DNA from: Pseudoalteromonas luteoviolacea
GTDB taxonomy: Bacteria > Pseudomonadota > Gammaproteobacteria > Enterobacterales > Alteromonadaceae
Assembly (NCBI RefSeq): GCF_018100925.1
Contig: NZ_JAGJEH010000001.1
Coordinates: 248,001-312,000, forward strand
Direction of reading: 5' to 3'
Length of the DNA stretch: 64,000 nt
How positions within the stretch are numbered: the first letter of the stretch is position 1; each line of letters begins with the position of its first letter. Of the stretch, positions 46,421 to 56,186 are shown one piece after another. The translations under genes were made by a program, and so were the position numbers. The notes under the pieces were generated by a model. It did not search any database. It was not told the DNA's origin and saw only the letters and a program-made list of their open reading frames with translations.

Positions 46421-46449
46421 GTGGACCTAGACCGCTAAGGCAGGTCCAC
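46421..46449 (+). terminator. hairpin terminator after the M6 protease
   Basis: Perfect 8-bp stem GTGGACCT/AGGTCCAC with a 13-nt loop and a short T-run, 30 bases past the stop codon. Confidence 0.65.
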
Positions 46450-46608
46450 TTTGAATATTTAACGCTCATATTCCCGTCTCAATATTTTTTGCACATTTCC
46501 TTGATACTTCAATAATTGGTTGCTGCAACTTCACTTTATTTTTTGCGTGATAAAGGTAAACGAATTTCAAAGGTTAAAATTTAGTAAAATATTTGTTTGA
46601 TCTGAAAT

Positions 46609-46623
46609 TGAAAATCATTATCA
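46609..46623. promoter_or_regulatory. Fur-type box upstream of the five-gene biosynthetic operon
   Basis: TGAAAATCATTATCA matches 13 of 14 defined positions of the 7-1-7 Fur consensus, and a further TTATTA extends it. It lies 69 bp before the first gene of the operon; -10-like TAAAAT and AAAATA hexamers occur just upstream. Confidence 0.75.
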
Positions 46624-46691
46624 TTATTACCCGTAAAGGGGACTTTGTGGTTTAGCGTGCTTTTTACACACAATATGATTAAGGAGTAATT

Positions 46692-47705
46692 ATGTCTCGT
46701 AGATTTCTATTAACCGGCGCGACAGGCGTCGTGGGGCTCTCAATATTAGAGCTTTTATCCCCAAATGATGAGATTGTTATTCTAGTTAATCAACGATCTT
46801 TTAGTGACTTACCTCAGGGGGTTAGTCAGCAAATTCAGGGTGATATACGCAAGGCCAATTTTGGTTTAAGTGAAGAACAAATAGCACAGCTAGCAGGGGT
46901 AGAGTGTATCGTGCACAGTGCGGCACTAACTGACTTTACTGCCGATCCAGATGTGTTGGCTGGCATTAACGTGGCGGGGCTGCAGCATGCCATTCAATTA
47001 TCCGAACAGCTCAATGTACCGCTTATCCACATTAGCACTGCATTTGTAAAAGGTCGAAATGGTCATGATTTTAATAATTATGAGCAAAGTAAGCGTGAAG
47101 CTGAGGCGTGTCTGAGTGAACATATTACTGTTGTGCGTCCGTCAGTGATTGTTGGTGACAGTACGCTCGGATTGATGCCCAAAAAACAGGGGATCCACAA
47201 CATGCTCAAGCTTGCGACGAAAGAAGTTATTCCAATAGTACCGGGGGACGCCAATACTCTGGTTGATGTAATCCCAAGAGATATTGTGGCCAAGTGCATT
47301 TTAACCATTGTTGATAAAAAGCTGACGGGTGAGTTTTGGTTAACGGCAGGTGGTCTTGCCAAAACATTAGGGGACTTGTTAACACTCGGAGAGGATGAGG
47401 AGATCACCTCACAATATCCAATCGGCTTTAAAGCTCCAAAACTGATGAGCCCAACCACCTTTGAGCGATTGGTTAAGCCAGTCTTTATGCCTGCACTGCC
47501 AAAACGTTTTAAACGTATGTTTGAAGAAACCTCTATTTACTTAAAATACCTAGATATGTCTGAAGGGTTTCAATCTGATGTGCCCAAGCTGGCGGAAGTT
47601 GCAGGCGAATGTTATGAATTTGATGTGCGCCACACTCTGGCTAAAAACTTGGTTGCTTATGATCAAACTCACCCGCTGATCACTGAATTGTCAGGAGCAG
47701 ATTAA
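46692..47705 (+). CDS. thioester-reductase-like extended SDR (biosynthetic)
   Basis: A 337-aa NAD(P)-dependent extended SDR. TGATGVVG is the cofactor loop, VHSAALTDF the central strand, and YEQSKRE supplies the Tyr-x3-Lys pair. The overall pattern (HISTAFVKG, VVRPSVIVGD, DVIPRDIVAKC) is that of the NAD_binding_4 group, which reduces acyl thioesters to aldehydes in carboxylic acid reductases and fatty acyl-CoA reductases; plain epimerases also share it. AAGGAG precedes ATG. It is first of five tightly packed genes behind a Fur-type box. With a class III aminotransferase next, reduction to an aldehyde then transamination to an amine is the natural reading. Confidence 0.78.
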   Translation: MSRRFLLTGATGVVGLSILELLSPNDEIVILVNQRSFSDLPQGVSQQIQGDIRKANFGLSEEQIAQLAGVECIVHSAALTDFTADPDVLAGINVAGLQHAIQLSEQLNVPLIHISTAFVKGRNGHDFNNYEQSKREAEACLSEHITVVRPSVIVGDSTLGLMPKKQGIHNMLKLATKEVIPIVPGDANTLVDVIPRDIVAKCILTIVDKKLTGEFWLTAGGLAKTLGDLLTLGEDEEITSQYPIGFKAPKLMSPTTFERLVKPVFMPALPKRFKRMFEETSIYLKYLDMSEGFQSDVPKLAEVAGECYEFDVRHTLAKNLVAYDQTHPLITELSGAD

Positions 47706-47706
47706 C

Positions 47707-48930
47707 GTGAGAGAACATATACTTGGTCTACTTAAGACGCACAGTAATCGCTCAAAAGCACGTTTATCCAACTTGATGAATTTGCCGATTGAACAAAGTG
47801 CTCAATCGGCGGAAATTCTCGATGAGAAAGGTAAAGTTTATTTAGATTTTGGTGGTTTTGGTGTTTTTATTTTAGGTCATAAACACCCCAAAGTTGTTGA
47901 GGCGGTTAAATCCCAAATTGATATGATGCCAATGAGTTCACGTACATTAGTGAGTCCTAATTTGGCGACCGCGAGTAAAAAGCTGGTAGATATATGCCCT
48001 GATGCCATCCAATACGCTTTTTTCACCAATTCTGGTGCTGAGTCAACGGAGTTGGGATTAAAGCTTGCTAGAGCCAACGGTTGCAAGCACATTATTGCGC
48101 TCACCGGTAGCTATCACGGTAAATCATTGGGTGCGCTGTCTGTAACGCATCGCGATGAATTTCGAGCACCTTTTTCTCCTTTATTTGACAATGTTGAGTT
48201 TGTTGAGCGCGATAACATCGCTGCTTTAAAGTCGGCATTTGCAAAGCACAGCGAGCCTGTTGCATTTATCGCAGAGCCAGTACAAGGTGAAGGCGGTGTT
48301 TATGCCTTGAGTTATGAATTTTTACATACCGCAAAGCAATTATGTGACCAGTCTGGCGGTTTGTTTATTTGTGATGAGATCCAATCTGGTTTGGCACGCA
48401 CAGGCGCTATGTGGGCGATAGATAAACACAATATCGTGCCCGATGTGATGTTAGTTGGCAAAGGTCTCAGCGGCGGCGTCGTGCCCTGTGCCGCTGTAGT
48501 CGCGACAGAAAAAGCATTTGCACCCTTGAATCAAGATTTTATGTTGCATTCAAGTACCTTTGGAGGCTCGCCCATTGCACTGGCGGCGGCAGAGGCGACC
48601 ATTGATGTTTTGCTCAGTGAGCAAGTAGCGCAACGCGCGGCTCGTCTGGGGCAACAGATCCTCGATAAACTCAACGACATCGTGCACGCTAAAAATGCGC
48701 AACACGAGGAGCAAATTATCATACGAGGAGAGGGGCTGTTAATTGGTATTGATGTAGGCACGCCAGCCCGAGCTGGCCAGCTGACACTGTCACTGCTCAA
48801 CCAAAATATTCTTACCAGCCATTCATTAAGTAATGCTTCAACTGTGCGCCTTACCCCTTGCGCATTTTTAACCGACGATCAGTTAGCACAGTTGTACAGC
48901 GCATTCACCATCGCAATTGAAAAGATTTAA
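47707..48930 (+). CDS. class III PLP-dependent aminotransferase
   Basis: A 407-aa fold-type I aminotransferase of the ornithine/GABA/diaminobutyrate group. Visible are the cofactor cup (TNSGAESTELGLKLAR), SYHGKSLGALSVT, EPVQGEGGVY, the Asp-bearing FICDEIQSGLARTG, and the Schiff-base Lys in LVGKGLSGG. GTG start, AGGAG nine bases upstream; only 1 bp separates it from the preceding stop, implying coupled translation. Likely converts the aldehyde made by the SDR into a primary amine, though the substrate is not proven. Confidence 0.9.
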   Translation: MREHILGLLKTHSNRSKARLSNLMNLPIEQSAQSAEILDEKGKVYLDFGGFGVFILGHKHPKVVEAVKSQIDMMPMSSRTLVSPNLATASKKLVDICPDAIQYAFFTNSGAESTELGLKLARANGCKHIIALTGSYHGKSLGALSVTHRDEFRAPFSPLFDNVEFVERDNIAALKSAFAKHSEPVAFIAEPVQGEGGVYALSYEFLHTAKQLCDQSGGLFICDEIQSGLARTGAMWAIDKHNIVPDVMLVGKGLSGGVVPCAAVVATEKAFAPLNQDFMLHSSTFGGSPIALAAAEATIDVLLSEQVAQRAARLGQQILDKLNDIVHAKNAQHEEQIIIRGEGLLIGIDVGTPARAGQLTLSLLNQNILTSHSLSNASTVRLTPCAFLTDDQLAQLYSAFTIAIEKI

Positions 48931-48939
48931 GGAAAGACC

Positions 48940-49386
48940 ATGAGAGACGTAAAATACATTCAAACTGTTAACGCTTCAGCACAACAAGCGTTCGATAAGA
49001 TTGCCGACTTCAAATCGTTTGAAAGTCATTGCCAAGCTGTGATCTCTGTGGAAGTCACAGAAGTTAGCGAACATGAGTCTGAGTCTGCATGGCTAGTGCA
49101 TTTTCATGACGGCAAAATGTCTTGGCGAGAGCGCGATATATTTGACAAAACCAATCTAAAAATTGAGTTTACGCAAATAGAAGGAGACGCAGACATCTTT
49201 GAGGGGTGTTGGCGTATCGAAGCACTAAATGACGCGCAGTGTACCATCGCATTCGATGCTCGTTTTTGTATGGGGATCCCAACACTTGCAGACATTCTTG
49301 AACCGATAGCAGAGTCCGCAATCAAGCAAAATGTCGAACAAATGTTGAGTGAGTTATTTGCAAGCCAAACAGAGGCCGTTGCATGA
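48940..49386 (+). CDS. SRPBCC/Coq10-like lipid-binding protein
   Basis: A 148-aa SRPBCC protein of the aromatase/cyclase and coenzyme-Q-binding Coq10 type (VNASAQQAFDKIADFKSFESHCQAV, then a beta grip and a long C-terminal helix). It would bind a hydrophobic intermediate in the operon's pathway. AAGGAAAG precedes ATG, and it overlaps the next gene by 4 bp (ATGA). Confidence 0.8.
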   Translation: MRDVKYIQTVNASAQQAFDKIADFKSFESHCQAVISVEVTEVSEHESESAWLVHFHDGKMSWRERDIFDKTNLKIEFTQIEGDADIFEGCWRIEALNDAQCTIAFDARFCMGIPTLADILEPIAESAIKQNVEQMLSELFASQTEAVA

Positions 49387-50498
49387 GTACCTACCAAAAA
49401 GCGCAGCAATTGCTGCGCGACACATTACCTGAATTGGCAAGTCACTTGAGAGAATCCCATTTTGATGAGCTTGAAGGGGAGCAAAGCCAAGCAATTAATA
49501 TATTCAAAGCAGCTGGCGGTGCGTCCACTTTAGTTAAAGAGAAATACGGTGGCAAAGGGCTCAGTGCATGGCAGGCTGTGCAATTACAAATGGCAATTGG
49601 GGGCGCTTCTCCGTCTTTGGCGATTGCCGCGGGTATGCATCAATTCTCAATTGCGACACTGCAAGAAATGGCCAAAATTGGGAACGGATTAGAGTCACTG
49701 ATGTTAGAAGGGATCTCTCGCTCAAACTTACTTGTCTCCTCGGCGTTTAGTGAGGGACAAATTGGCAAAAGCATTTTGAAGAGCCAAATTATTGCTAAAG
49801 AAATTGATAAAGGATACGTCATATCAGGTGTGAAAAAGCCGTGTAGCTTAGCCCATTGTATGGACTTATTAACGGCAAGCGTTCAAGTTGAACCAAAATC
49901 CGGTGAGCCGTATTTTGCTGTGGCAATGATACACAAAGCGTGCGAAGGCATTTCTGTAGAAAAGTTTTGGCAAGCACCGTTTTTAAAAGCGAGCCAAAGC
50001 GAAGCCGTGGTGCTGGAGAATGTGTTTGTACCGCACTCAATGTTGGTCAATGTTGATGAAAAATCGGCATATCAATCGCATGTTGCTGGGTTTGTATGGT
50101 TTGAGCTGATCACCTGCGCTTCTTATTTAGGCATGGTATGTGGTTTAGTCGAACGTGCCTGTGAATTGGGTAGGTTACAAGATTCAGACAAAGCAAAGGT
50201 GCATATTCAACTAGAGGCATGTGCACTATCACTTAAAGCAATCGCGAGTGATATGAACGACCAAACTCAAGATACCCTTGCCCAAGTATTGAGTGTCCGA
50301 TATCACTTGCAAGATGTGCTTGCTGATGTGACCCAAAATATACTGAGTTTGGTCGGCGGTATTAACTATATCAATACAGGCTATTTCGCGACAATAGCCC
50401 AAGTTATCCATGCATTTAACTTCCATCCGCCTGCTAAACACGCGATGTATGGACCCCTGAATCAATATTTTGATGGCCAAGAGTTGGAGATGGTGTAA
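49383..50498 (+). CDS. acyl-CoA-dehydrogenase-fold flavoenzyme
   Basis: A 371-aa protein of the acyl-CoA dehydrogenase superfamily: N-terminal helical domain, middle beta domain (about 120-215) and C-terminal four-helix domain (ending about 365). I cannot place the canonical catalytic Glu, so it may desaturate an acyl chain, as TamP does in tambjamine assembly, or act like flavin-dependent N-hydroxylases that share the fold (KijD3/DnmZ type). The 4-bp ATGA overlap upstream and TAATG overlap downstream tie it to the operon. Fold call firm, reaction open. Confidence 0.8.
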   Translation: MSTYQKAQQLLRDTLPELASHLRESHFDELEGEQSQAINIFKAAGGASTLVKEKYGGKGLSAWQAVQLQMAIGGASPSLAIAAGMHQFSIATLQEMAKIGNGLESLMLEGISRSNLLVSSAFSEGQIGKSILKSQIIAKEIDKGYVISGVKKPCSLAHCMDLLTASVQVEPKSGEPYFAVAMIHKACEGISVEKFWQAPFLKASQSEAVVLENVFVPHSMLVNVDEKSAYQSHVAGFVWFELITCASYLGMVCGLVERACELGRLQDSDKAKVHIQLEACALSLKAIASDMNDQTQDTLAQVLSVRYHLQDVLADVTQNILSLVGGINYINTGYFATIAQVIHAFNFHPPAKHAMYGPLNQYFDGQELEMV

Positions 50499-51316
50499 TG
50501 CGTTTAGCGCTGTGCAATATTGAAAATATGGCGACCTTGCCGGCAATTCTTAAGGTTTTGGAAACGCACAAGGATGACATCAAGTTAGTGATCACCAGCG
50601 ATCCATACTCAAAGAAAAATGGTGGTTTTATAAAACAAGCCTATAAAAATATGCGTAACCGAGGTTATAGCTTTACAGAGTACCTGTTCGTTAAAATGGT
50701 ACTTGCGACGCTTATCCGTCCTATATTAAAACGCTTCGGAATGGACGTTTTTCCCAGTATTAAGCAGCGCTGTGAAGATCTTGGGATCACACACATCAAA
50801 GTCAAAGATGTAAATTCTCCTGAGGTGGTTAATCTACTCAAGGATAAACAAATAGACCTGTTGACCATTTATTACTTTGATCAGATTTTACACGACGAAG
50901 TCATTGGCATTCCAAAACAAGGCGTGGTTAATTTTCACCCTGCTTTTTTGCCTCAGTGCAGAGGCTTGTTTCCCATTATGTTCAGCTACCTATACAACCA
51001 GCAGAGATACGGGATCTCAGCCCATTGGGTAGAAAATAAAGAGATTGATGCTGGCCCTATCATCGCACAACGCATGATTAAAGTGCCAAAAGCTGAGTGC
51101 CTATTAGATATTGATAGACAGGTAAGTAATCATTTTCCACAACTATATGGAGAGGTAATGCGTACGCTTAAACATCAACAAGCTGATGCTCAAAATCAAG
51201 CACATGCTGGTAGTTACTTTTCATATCCAACCAAGGAGCATCTCACCTTGTTCAAACAGTCACTTTGTTTGGTTAAATGGAGATGGGTCCTAAATGCGTT
51301 GAGAAAACAAGGCTAA
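50498..51316 (+). CDS. formyltransferase-family protein
   Basis: A 272-aa enzyme of the methionyl-tRNA/GAR formyltransferase superfamily that moves a formyl group from 10-formyl-tetrahydrofolate. VVNFHPAFLPQCRG holds the catalytic Asn and His and the SLLP-like loop; EIDAGPII holds the catalytic Asp. The first 90 residues keep the Rossmann half. It lacks the C-terminal tRNA-binding domain of Fmt, so a small-molecule amine is the likely acceptor. It ends the operon and is followed by a terminator. Combined with the aminotransferase it suggests an N-formylated amine product. Confidence 0.88.
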   Translation: MRLALCNIENMATLPAILKVLETHKDDIKLVITSDPYSKKNGGFIKQAYKNMRNRGYSFTEYLFVKMVLATLIRPILKRFGMDVFPSIKQRCEDLGITHIKVKDVNSPEVVNLLKDKQIDLLTIYYFDQILHDEVIGIPKQGVVNFHPAFLPQCRGLFPIMFSYLYNQQRYGISAHWVENKEIDAGPIIAQRMIKVPKAECLLDIDRQVSNHFPQLYGEVMRTLKHQQADAQNQAHAGSYFSYPTKEHLTLFKQSLCLVKWRWVLNALRKQG

Positions 51317-51458
51317 GAATCTGCGGGTGAGTATGGATTTATTCACGAGATTAGTACTTAAATGTTATCGGTACATCTAGTATAAAAATCAAACAGCGGT
51401 ACAATGAAGGTAAGTTTAGTATTTTTATTCTAATGTGACCGTTTATACAGGGTTACTT

Positions 51459-51481
51459 AAGCGAGCGAAGTTGGCTCGCTT
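51459..51481 (+). terminator. rho-independent terminator after the biosynthetic operon
   Basis: Perfect 8-bp stem AAGCGAGC/GCTCGCTT with a 7-nt loop and a T-rich tail. It separates the operon from the RND genes. Confidence 0.88.
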
Positions 51482-51594
51482 TTGGTTTTTAAATTACTTT
51501 ACTTTGCCTGACTCTACAGAGTTTTGGCGCAATACACTAAACTGAAGGTCTACAGGGCAAGTATAAACAGTAAAGAAGTTCGCAAGGATCATAT

Positions 51595-52665
51595 ATGAGA
51601 GTTTTATTAAGCTTGATGTTGTTACTTAACGCACACTTTTGTGTCGCGGAGGATGACAAGGCGCAAAATCAAGGGCTGCCCGTGGCGGCCTACAGTGTGC
51701 AAGAAGCGACAGGCTTTTATCAGTTTCGCCAAGTCACCGGTCAGGTAGTCAAACATCAAGAAGCGGAAATCGGGTTTGAATTTAATGGCGTGCTTGAAGC
51801 ACTTTATGCTGATCAAGGCGATGTGATTGAAAAAGGGCAATTGCTTGCGAAGCAAGATACCCAGTTACTCGAGGTTGAAAAACTTGAACACCTTGCCAAC
51901 CTAGATAAAGTCAAAGCCCAGCTGACACTCGCACAGCAAGATAGCGAACGACTCTTAAAACTCAGTAAATCAAACTATTCGGCACAACAACAGTTAGATC
52001 AAAACCGCTCACAAATCGCCGTACTCAACGCGGAATTACAAGTGTTGAAGGTCAAGATTAAAGGTATTGATATTCGACTTGGTAAAGCCCATTTAAAGGC
52101 TCCTTTCGATGGTGTTATTGCTTCGCGAAATGTGTCTCTTGGTGAAGTGGTGGGACCGGGGCAAACTGCACTGCGTGTACTGGAACAGGGTAATTCAGAA
52201 GTGCGCATAGGTGTGCCACAAAACTTGTTGATAAACATCCAACAAACTATGCCCATTAGTGTGGGTGGACATGTATATCAAGCTGAAAAGCGTTCCGGTG
52301 GTACAAATTTAGACCCCGTATCTCGCACAGTTCAATTGCGCTTTGCATTACCGCATGATGCGGTTGTTTTTTCAGGGCAAATGGCATCGATGACAATCGC
52401 AAAGAAACAGCAGAAAAAAGGGTATTGGGTACCTATTAGTGCACTCACTAACGGTACTCGCGGTACTTGGCAAATATACCAAATTGAGCAAGGCCATTTA
52501 CAGCCTACAGCAGTTGAAGTGCTGCATAGCGATGGTCAATACGCTTATATAGACGGGGATTTGCAAAATGGCACAGAAATCTTAGCCAATGGGACTCACA
52601 AAGTTGCAGCGCATATTAAAGTAGATATTGTCCAATCGGTTGCTACTCGAGGTGAGCAGCAATGA
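51595..52665 (+). CDS. RND efflux periplasmic adaptor (HlyD/MFP family)
   Basis: A 356-aa membrane-fusion protein with a signal peptide (about 1-18, ending VA). Lipoyl halves flank a helical hairpin (about 75-150): EIGFEFNGVLEALYADQGDVIEKGQLLAKQD and IRLGKAHLKAPFDGVIASRNVSLGEVVGPGQ. A beta-barrel and membrane-proximal domain follow. It overlaps the pump gene by 4 bp. There is no outer-membrane TolC partner here. Position downstream of the biosynthetic operon suggests export of its product, but a terminator lies between. Confidence 0.92.
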   Translation: MRVLLSLMLLLNAHFCVAEDDKAQNQGLPVAAYSVQEATGFYQFRQVTGQVVKHQEAEIGFEFNGVLEALYADQGDVIEKGQLLAKQDTQLLEVEKLEHLANLDKVKAQLTLAQQDSERLLKLSKSNYSAQQQLDQNRSQIAVLNAELQVLKVKIKGIDIRLGKAHLKAPFDGVIASRNVSLGEVVGPGQTALRVLEQGNSEVRIGVPQNLLINIQQTMPISVGGHVYQAEKRSGGTNLDPVSRTVQLRFALPHDAVVFSGQMASMTIAKKQQKKGYWVPISALTNGTRGTWQIYQIEQGHLQPTAVEVLHSDGQYAYIDGDLQNGTEILANGTHKVAAHIKVDIVQSVATRGEQQ

Positions 52666-55600
52666 TTGCTTTTTTGTTGAATAATGCGCGTTTTCAAGTC
52701 CTACTCATCGCCTTACTGTTAGTGTCGGGTTTTGCGGCTTTAAGTAGTTTACCTCGCACCGAAGATCCACGGATAATCAATCGCTTTGCATTTGTGACTA
52801 CCTACTTACCCGGTGCATCAGCAGCGCGAGTAGAAGCGCAGGTTACTGAAAAAATAGAGCAAAAGTTAAAACAACAAGCAGAAATAAAAAACTTGATAGC
52901 GATGTCCCGCTCGGGGATCAGTGTACTGAGTATCGAGCTAGAAGATGCGGTCATCGATAGCAACCCGGTGTGGTCAAGGTTGAGAGACTTGCTTGACGAT
53001 GTGCAAATTGAGCTGCCCGAAGAGGCATCATCTCCCTTGTTAGAAGATGACCGGGGTTATGCGTATACCAAAATTGTCGCGTTAACCATTGAGCCCGACC
53101 GATCGGCATCATCGTCGCTGCAACAGACAAAGCAAATAGCAGTGAACCGATATACCAAAGAGCTTCGCAATCGATTAAGAAATCAAACTGGCGTTGAAGT
53201 GGTTCATTTATTTGGAGTCGCAAATGAAGAGGTGAGAATTACCTTAGACCCCACTAAGTTAAAATTGGCCAATTTGTCATTTGAGCAAGTCGCGCAAGCG
53301 GTAAAAAATGCAGATGCAAAAATATCTGCGGGTATGATCACCAACTCACAAGTTCAAATGCAAGTAGAGCTCTCTGGCGAGTTTACTAACATTGCTCGAA
53401 TTGCAGCTATTCCTATCCAAAGTGATAGTCGTTATGGTCAGATACAGCTCAGTGATATTGCGAAAGTCGAGCGCATGCTGGTTGAACCGCAGCAAGAGGT
53501 TGCTTGGGTGGATGGTATGCCCGGGGCCTATTTAGGAATACGCATGCTGCCAGACGTACGTATTGATAAATTCTCAGCGCAGATAGACACTTTACTTAAC
53601 GAGTTCAAGCATACGCTCCCCAATAATATTCAACTACACAGCTTGTTCGACCAAAAAGGTTACACCGAAGAGCGACTCGGTAGTTTATTAGACAATATTT
53701 TGCTCGGTTTTGCGCTAATCCTTGTGGTTCTATTCGTTACTTTGGGGCTCAGGGCTGCGATAATTGTTGGCCTCGCTCTGCCACTTACTGTGATGTTTAC
53801 ACTGGCATGTATGAATATGTACGGGTTACCAATTCATCAGATCTCCGTGACCGGTTTGGTAGTGGCTCTGGGTATCATGGTCGACAATGCCATTGTAATT
53901 ACCGACGCGATTCAAAGATATCGACAACAAGGGTTAACGGTAATGAAAGCCGTATCTAAAGCGGTTAATCATTTTTGGCTACCACTTCTGAGCTCAACCT
54001 TAACGACCATTTTGGCATTTATGCCCATCGTATTAATGCCTGGGCCTTCAGGTGAGTTTGTAGGTGGTATCGCTTTAAGCGTGATTTTTGCTTTAGTGGG
54101 ATCCTATGCTATCTCTCATTCCTTAATTGCTGTATTCGCAGGAAAATATGTTCAAACTGACAATACAAAAGGCAATGGATTCTTAGTTCAAGGGATCCGG
54201 CTTGGCGCGCTAAGTGAGGCTTTTGAGAAGATGTTAAAGCGCTCTTTAAAAACGCCATTACTCACTACATCATGTGTCATGGTATTGCCTATTTTAGGGT
54301 TTATTTCAGCAGGCCAATTAACCGAACAGTTTTTTCCACCTGCAGATAGAGATATGTTCCATATCGAAGTCCGGCTATCGGACAATGCCAGTATTCATGC
54401 AACCAATGCATTAGTTAAAAGAATGGACGAACATATTCTTAAACATGAAGGTATTGAGCGTCTTGATTGGATGGTCGGGCGTAATATCCCGATTTTTTAC
54501 TACAACTTAATGCAAAGGGACAAAGGAGCGCGAAATTACGCTCAGGCGATGGTTAAAGTCACTGACTTTGAACGAGCTAATACACTGATAAAAACCTTGC
54601 AAAGTGAATTAGATAGGGCATTTCCTGAAGCACAAACTCTGGTTAGAAAGCTTGAACAGGGGCCACCATTCAATGCCCCAATTGAAATTAGAATATTTGG
54701 TCCAGAGCTCGATAAGTTGGCTGAGTTAGGTCAACGTGTAAAGCAGACTGTGATTGCGCATCCTGATGTGACGCATACGCGAACAACATTACAATCTGGC
54801 GCGGCGAAAGTTGAGTTAGTTGCACAAGAACCCCAGTTGATCCATGCTGGTGCTCAAGCACAACGTGTAGCAGCTCAGCTTCAGGCACAATCACAAGGCG
54901 TGACAGTGGCTAGTATTTTGGAAGATACGGAAACAGTGCCGGTAAGCTTACGGTTTGATAATCAGTATCGTGATGGGTTGGATGGTTTAGCTAATGTGGA
55001 AGTGATGGGTGATCAGCCTTTGCTCTTATCTGCATTTGCTACAAGTCGTATTGTGCCTGAACAAAGTACGATCCATCGCCGAAATGGAGAGCGACTTAAT
55101 GTGGTGGAGGCATTCTTGCAAACTGATGTCTTGCCTGCAAAAGTTTTAAAAGAGATACAGGTGCAATTAGAAAAAGAGCAATTTGTGCTGCCTGTAGGCT
55201 ATCGGTTGGAAATTGGCGGTGAATCTCAACAGCGAGATCAAGCTGTTGGGAGTTTACTGGGTAAAGTTGGCGTAATTTTTGTCTTGCTGATAACTGTGCT
55301 TGTGTTGACATTTAATTCCTTCACGACAACAGGTTTAATATTGATAACTGCCTTTCAATCAGCGATGTTGGGCATTTTAAGTGTTTACATTGCTGGTTAT
55401 CCATTTGGGTTTACAGTCATCATAGGGTTACTAGGTCTCATGGGACTTGCGATCAATGCTGCGATAGTTATTTTGTCAGAGTTGAGAGCGAGTAAAGCCA
55501 GTACCATAGACGAGATTGTGTCGGGTGTAATGACGTGTGCTAGGCATATTACGTCTACGACTATCACAACGGTTGGTGGCTTTTTGCCTTTGATCCTTGC

Positions 55601-55757
55601 TGGTGGTAGTTTTTGGCCTCCATTTGCAATTGCGATTGCTGGGGGCACTGTGCTGACAACTGTTCTATCATTTTTCTTTGTGCCTAGTTGTTATTGGTTG
55701 ATGAAGAAAAAGCAATCCTCTTCTTTTATCACCAATCTCAAAAAGATAAAATCATGA
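52662..55757 (+). CDS. RND-family efflux permease
   Basis: A 1031-aa inner-membrane proton-driven transporter with 12 helices and two large periplasmic loops. TM4 carries the proton-relay Asp pair context GIMVDNAIVITDA; the second half has GLMGLAINAAIVILSE, where the acidic residues are replaced, as usual in the RND repeat. It resembles the smaller-substrate AcrB/MexF-like or CzcA-like clade. Start ATG within ATGA of the adaptor gene. Confidence 0.93.
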   Translation: MIAFLLNNARFQVLLIALLLVSGFAALSSLPRTEDPRIINRFAFVTTYLPGASAARVEAQVTEKIEQKLKQQAEIKNLIAMSRSGISVLSIELEDAVIDSNPVWSRLRDLLDDVQIELPEEASSPLLEDDRGYAYTKIVALTIEPDRSASSSLQQTKQIAVNRYTKELRNRLRNQTGVEVVHLFGVANEEVRITLDPTKLKLANLSFEQVAQAVKNADAKISAGMITNSQVQMQVELSGEFTNIARIAAIPIQSDSRYGQIQLSDIAKVERMLVEPQQEVAWVDGMPGAYLGIRMLPDVRIDKFSAQIDTLLNEFKHTLPNNIQLHSLFDQKGYTEERLGSLLDNILLGFALILVVLFVTLGLRAAIIVGLALPLTVMFTLACMNMYGLPIHQISVTGLVVALGIMVDNAIVITDAIQRYRQQGLTVMKAVSKAVNHFWLPLLSSTLTTILAFMPIVLMPGPSGEFVGGIALSVIFALVGSYAISHSLIAVFAGKYVQTDNTKGNGFLVQGIRLGALSEAFEKMLKRSLKTPLLTTSCVMVLPILGFISAGQLTEQFFPPADRDMFHIEVRLSDNASIHATNALVKRMDEHILKHEGIERLDWMVGRNIPIFYYNLMQRDKGARNYAQAMVKVTDFERANTLIKTLQSELDRAFPEAQTLVRKLEQGPPFNAPIEIRIFGPELDKLAELGQRVKQTVIAHPDVTHTRTTLQSGAAKVELVAQEPQLIHAGAQAQRVAAQLQAQSQGVTVASILEDTETVPVSLRFDNQYRDGLDGLANVEVMGDQPLLLSAFATSRIVPEQSTIHRRNGERLNVVEAFLQTDVLPAKVLKEIQVQLEKEQFVLPVGYRLEIGGESQQRDQAVGSLLGKVGVIFVLLITVLVLTFNSFTTTGLILITAFQSAMLGILSVYIAGYPFGFTVIIGLLGLMGLAINAAIVILSELRASKASTIDEIVSGVMTCARHITSTTITTVGGFLPLILAGGSFWPPFAIAIAGGTVLTTVLSFFFVPSCYWLMKKKQSSSFITNLKKIKS

Positions 55758-55765
55758 AATTAGCG

Positions 55766-55795
55766 AGAATGGCTGGGTTATATAGCAGCCATTCT
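55766..55795 (+). terminator. hairpin terminator after the RND permease
   Basis: Perfect 10-bp stem AGAATGGCTG/CAGCCATTCT with a 10-nt loop, 9 bases after the stop, followed by TTATATG. Confidence 0.75.
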
Positions 55796-56186
55796 TTATA
55801 TGTTCGAACATTACCAACAGTGTCTCTCCATTTTTTTTGCATATTCTGACGATATGCTTGGAGTAATAGAAAATAAAGTCGATTTTAATACCTTCCAAGC
55901 AAGCAGAGTCACATGGACGTGGCTTCTTTTTCAGTTAAGTTCACTTGTCTGTTTATTGTTATCCTTTAAGACTTAAACGGATAGCAAGCCTGAAATAAAC
56001 GATCCGAGTAATATGTAAATGATAATCAAGCTGATAAACTCTCTCGAAAGATTATGCAATCAAGAGTGAGCATAACGTGTGATATGGCATTATCAATATT
56101 TAGAAGATATTAAAAGGGAGGGGCTGATTTTGAATTAGAAAGCCCAAGTTAAATACCTTGAGCTATTCATCATGTTTTTAACCAGG
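55796..56186. other. intergenic region, no gene seen
   Basis: About 390 bases between the RND terminator and the third precursor-like peptide, with no supported ORF or RNA. Confidence 0.45.
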
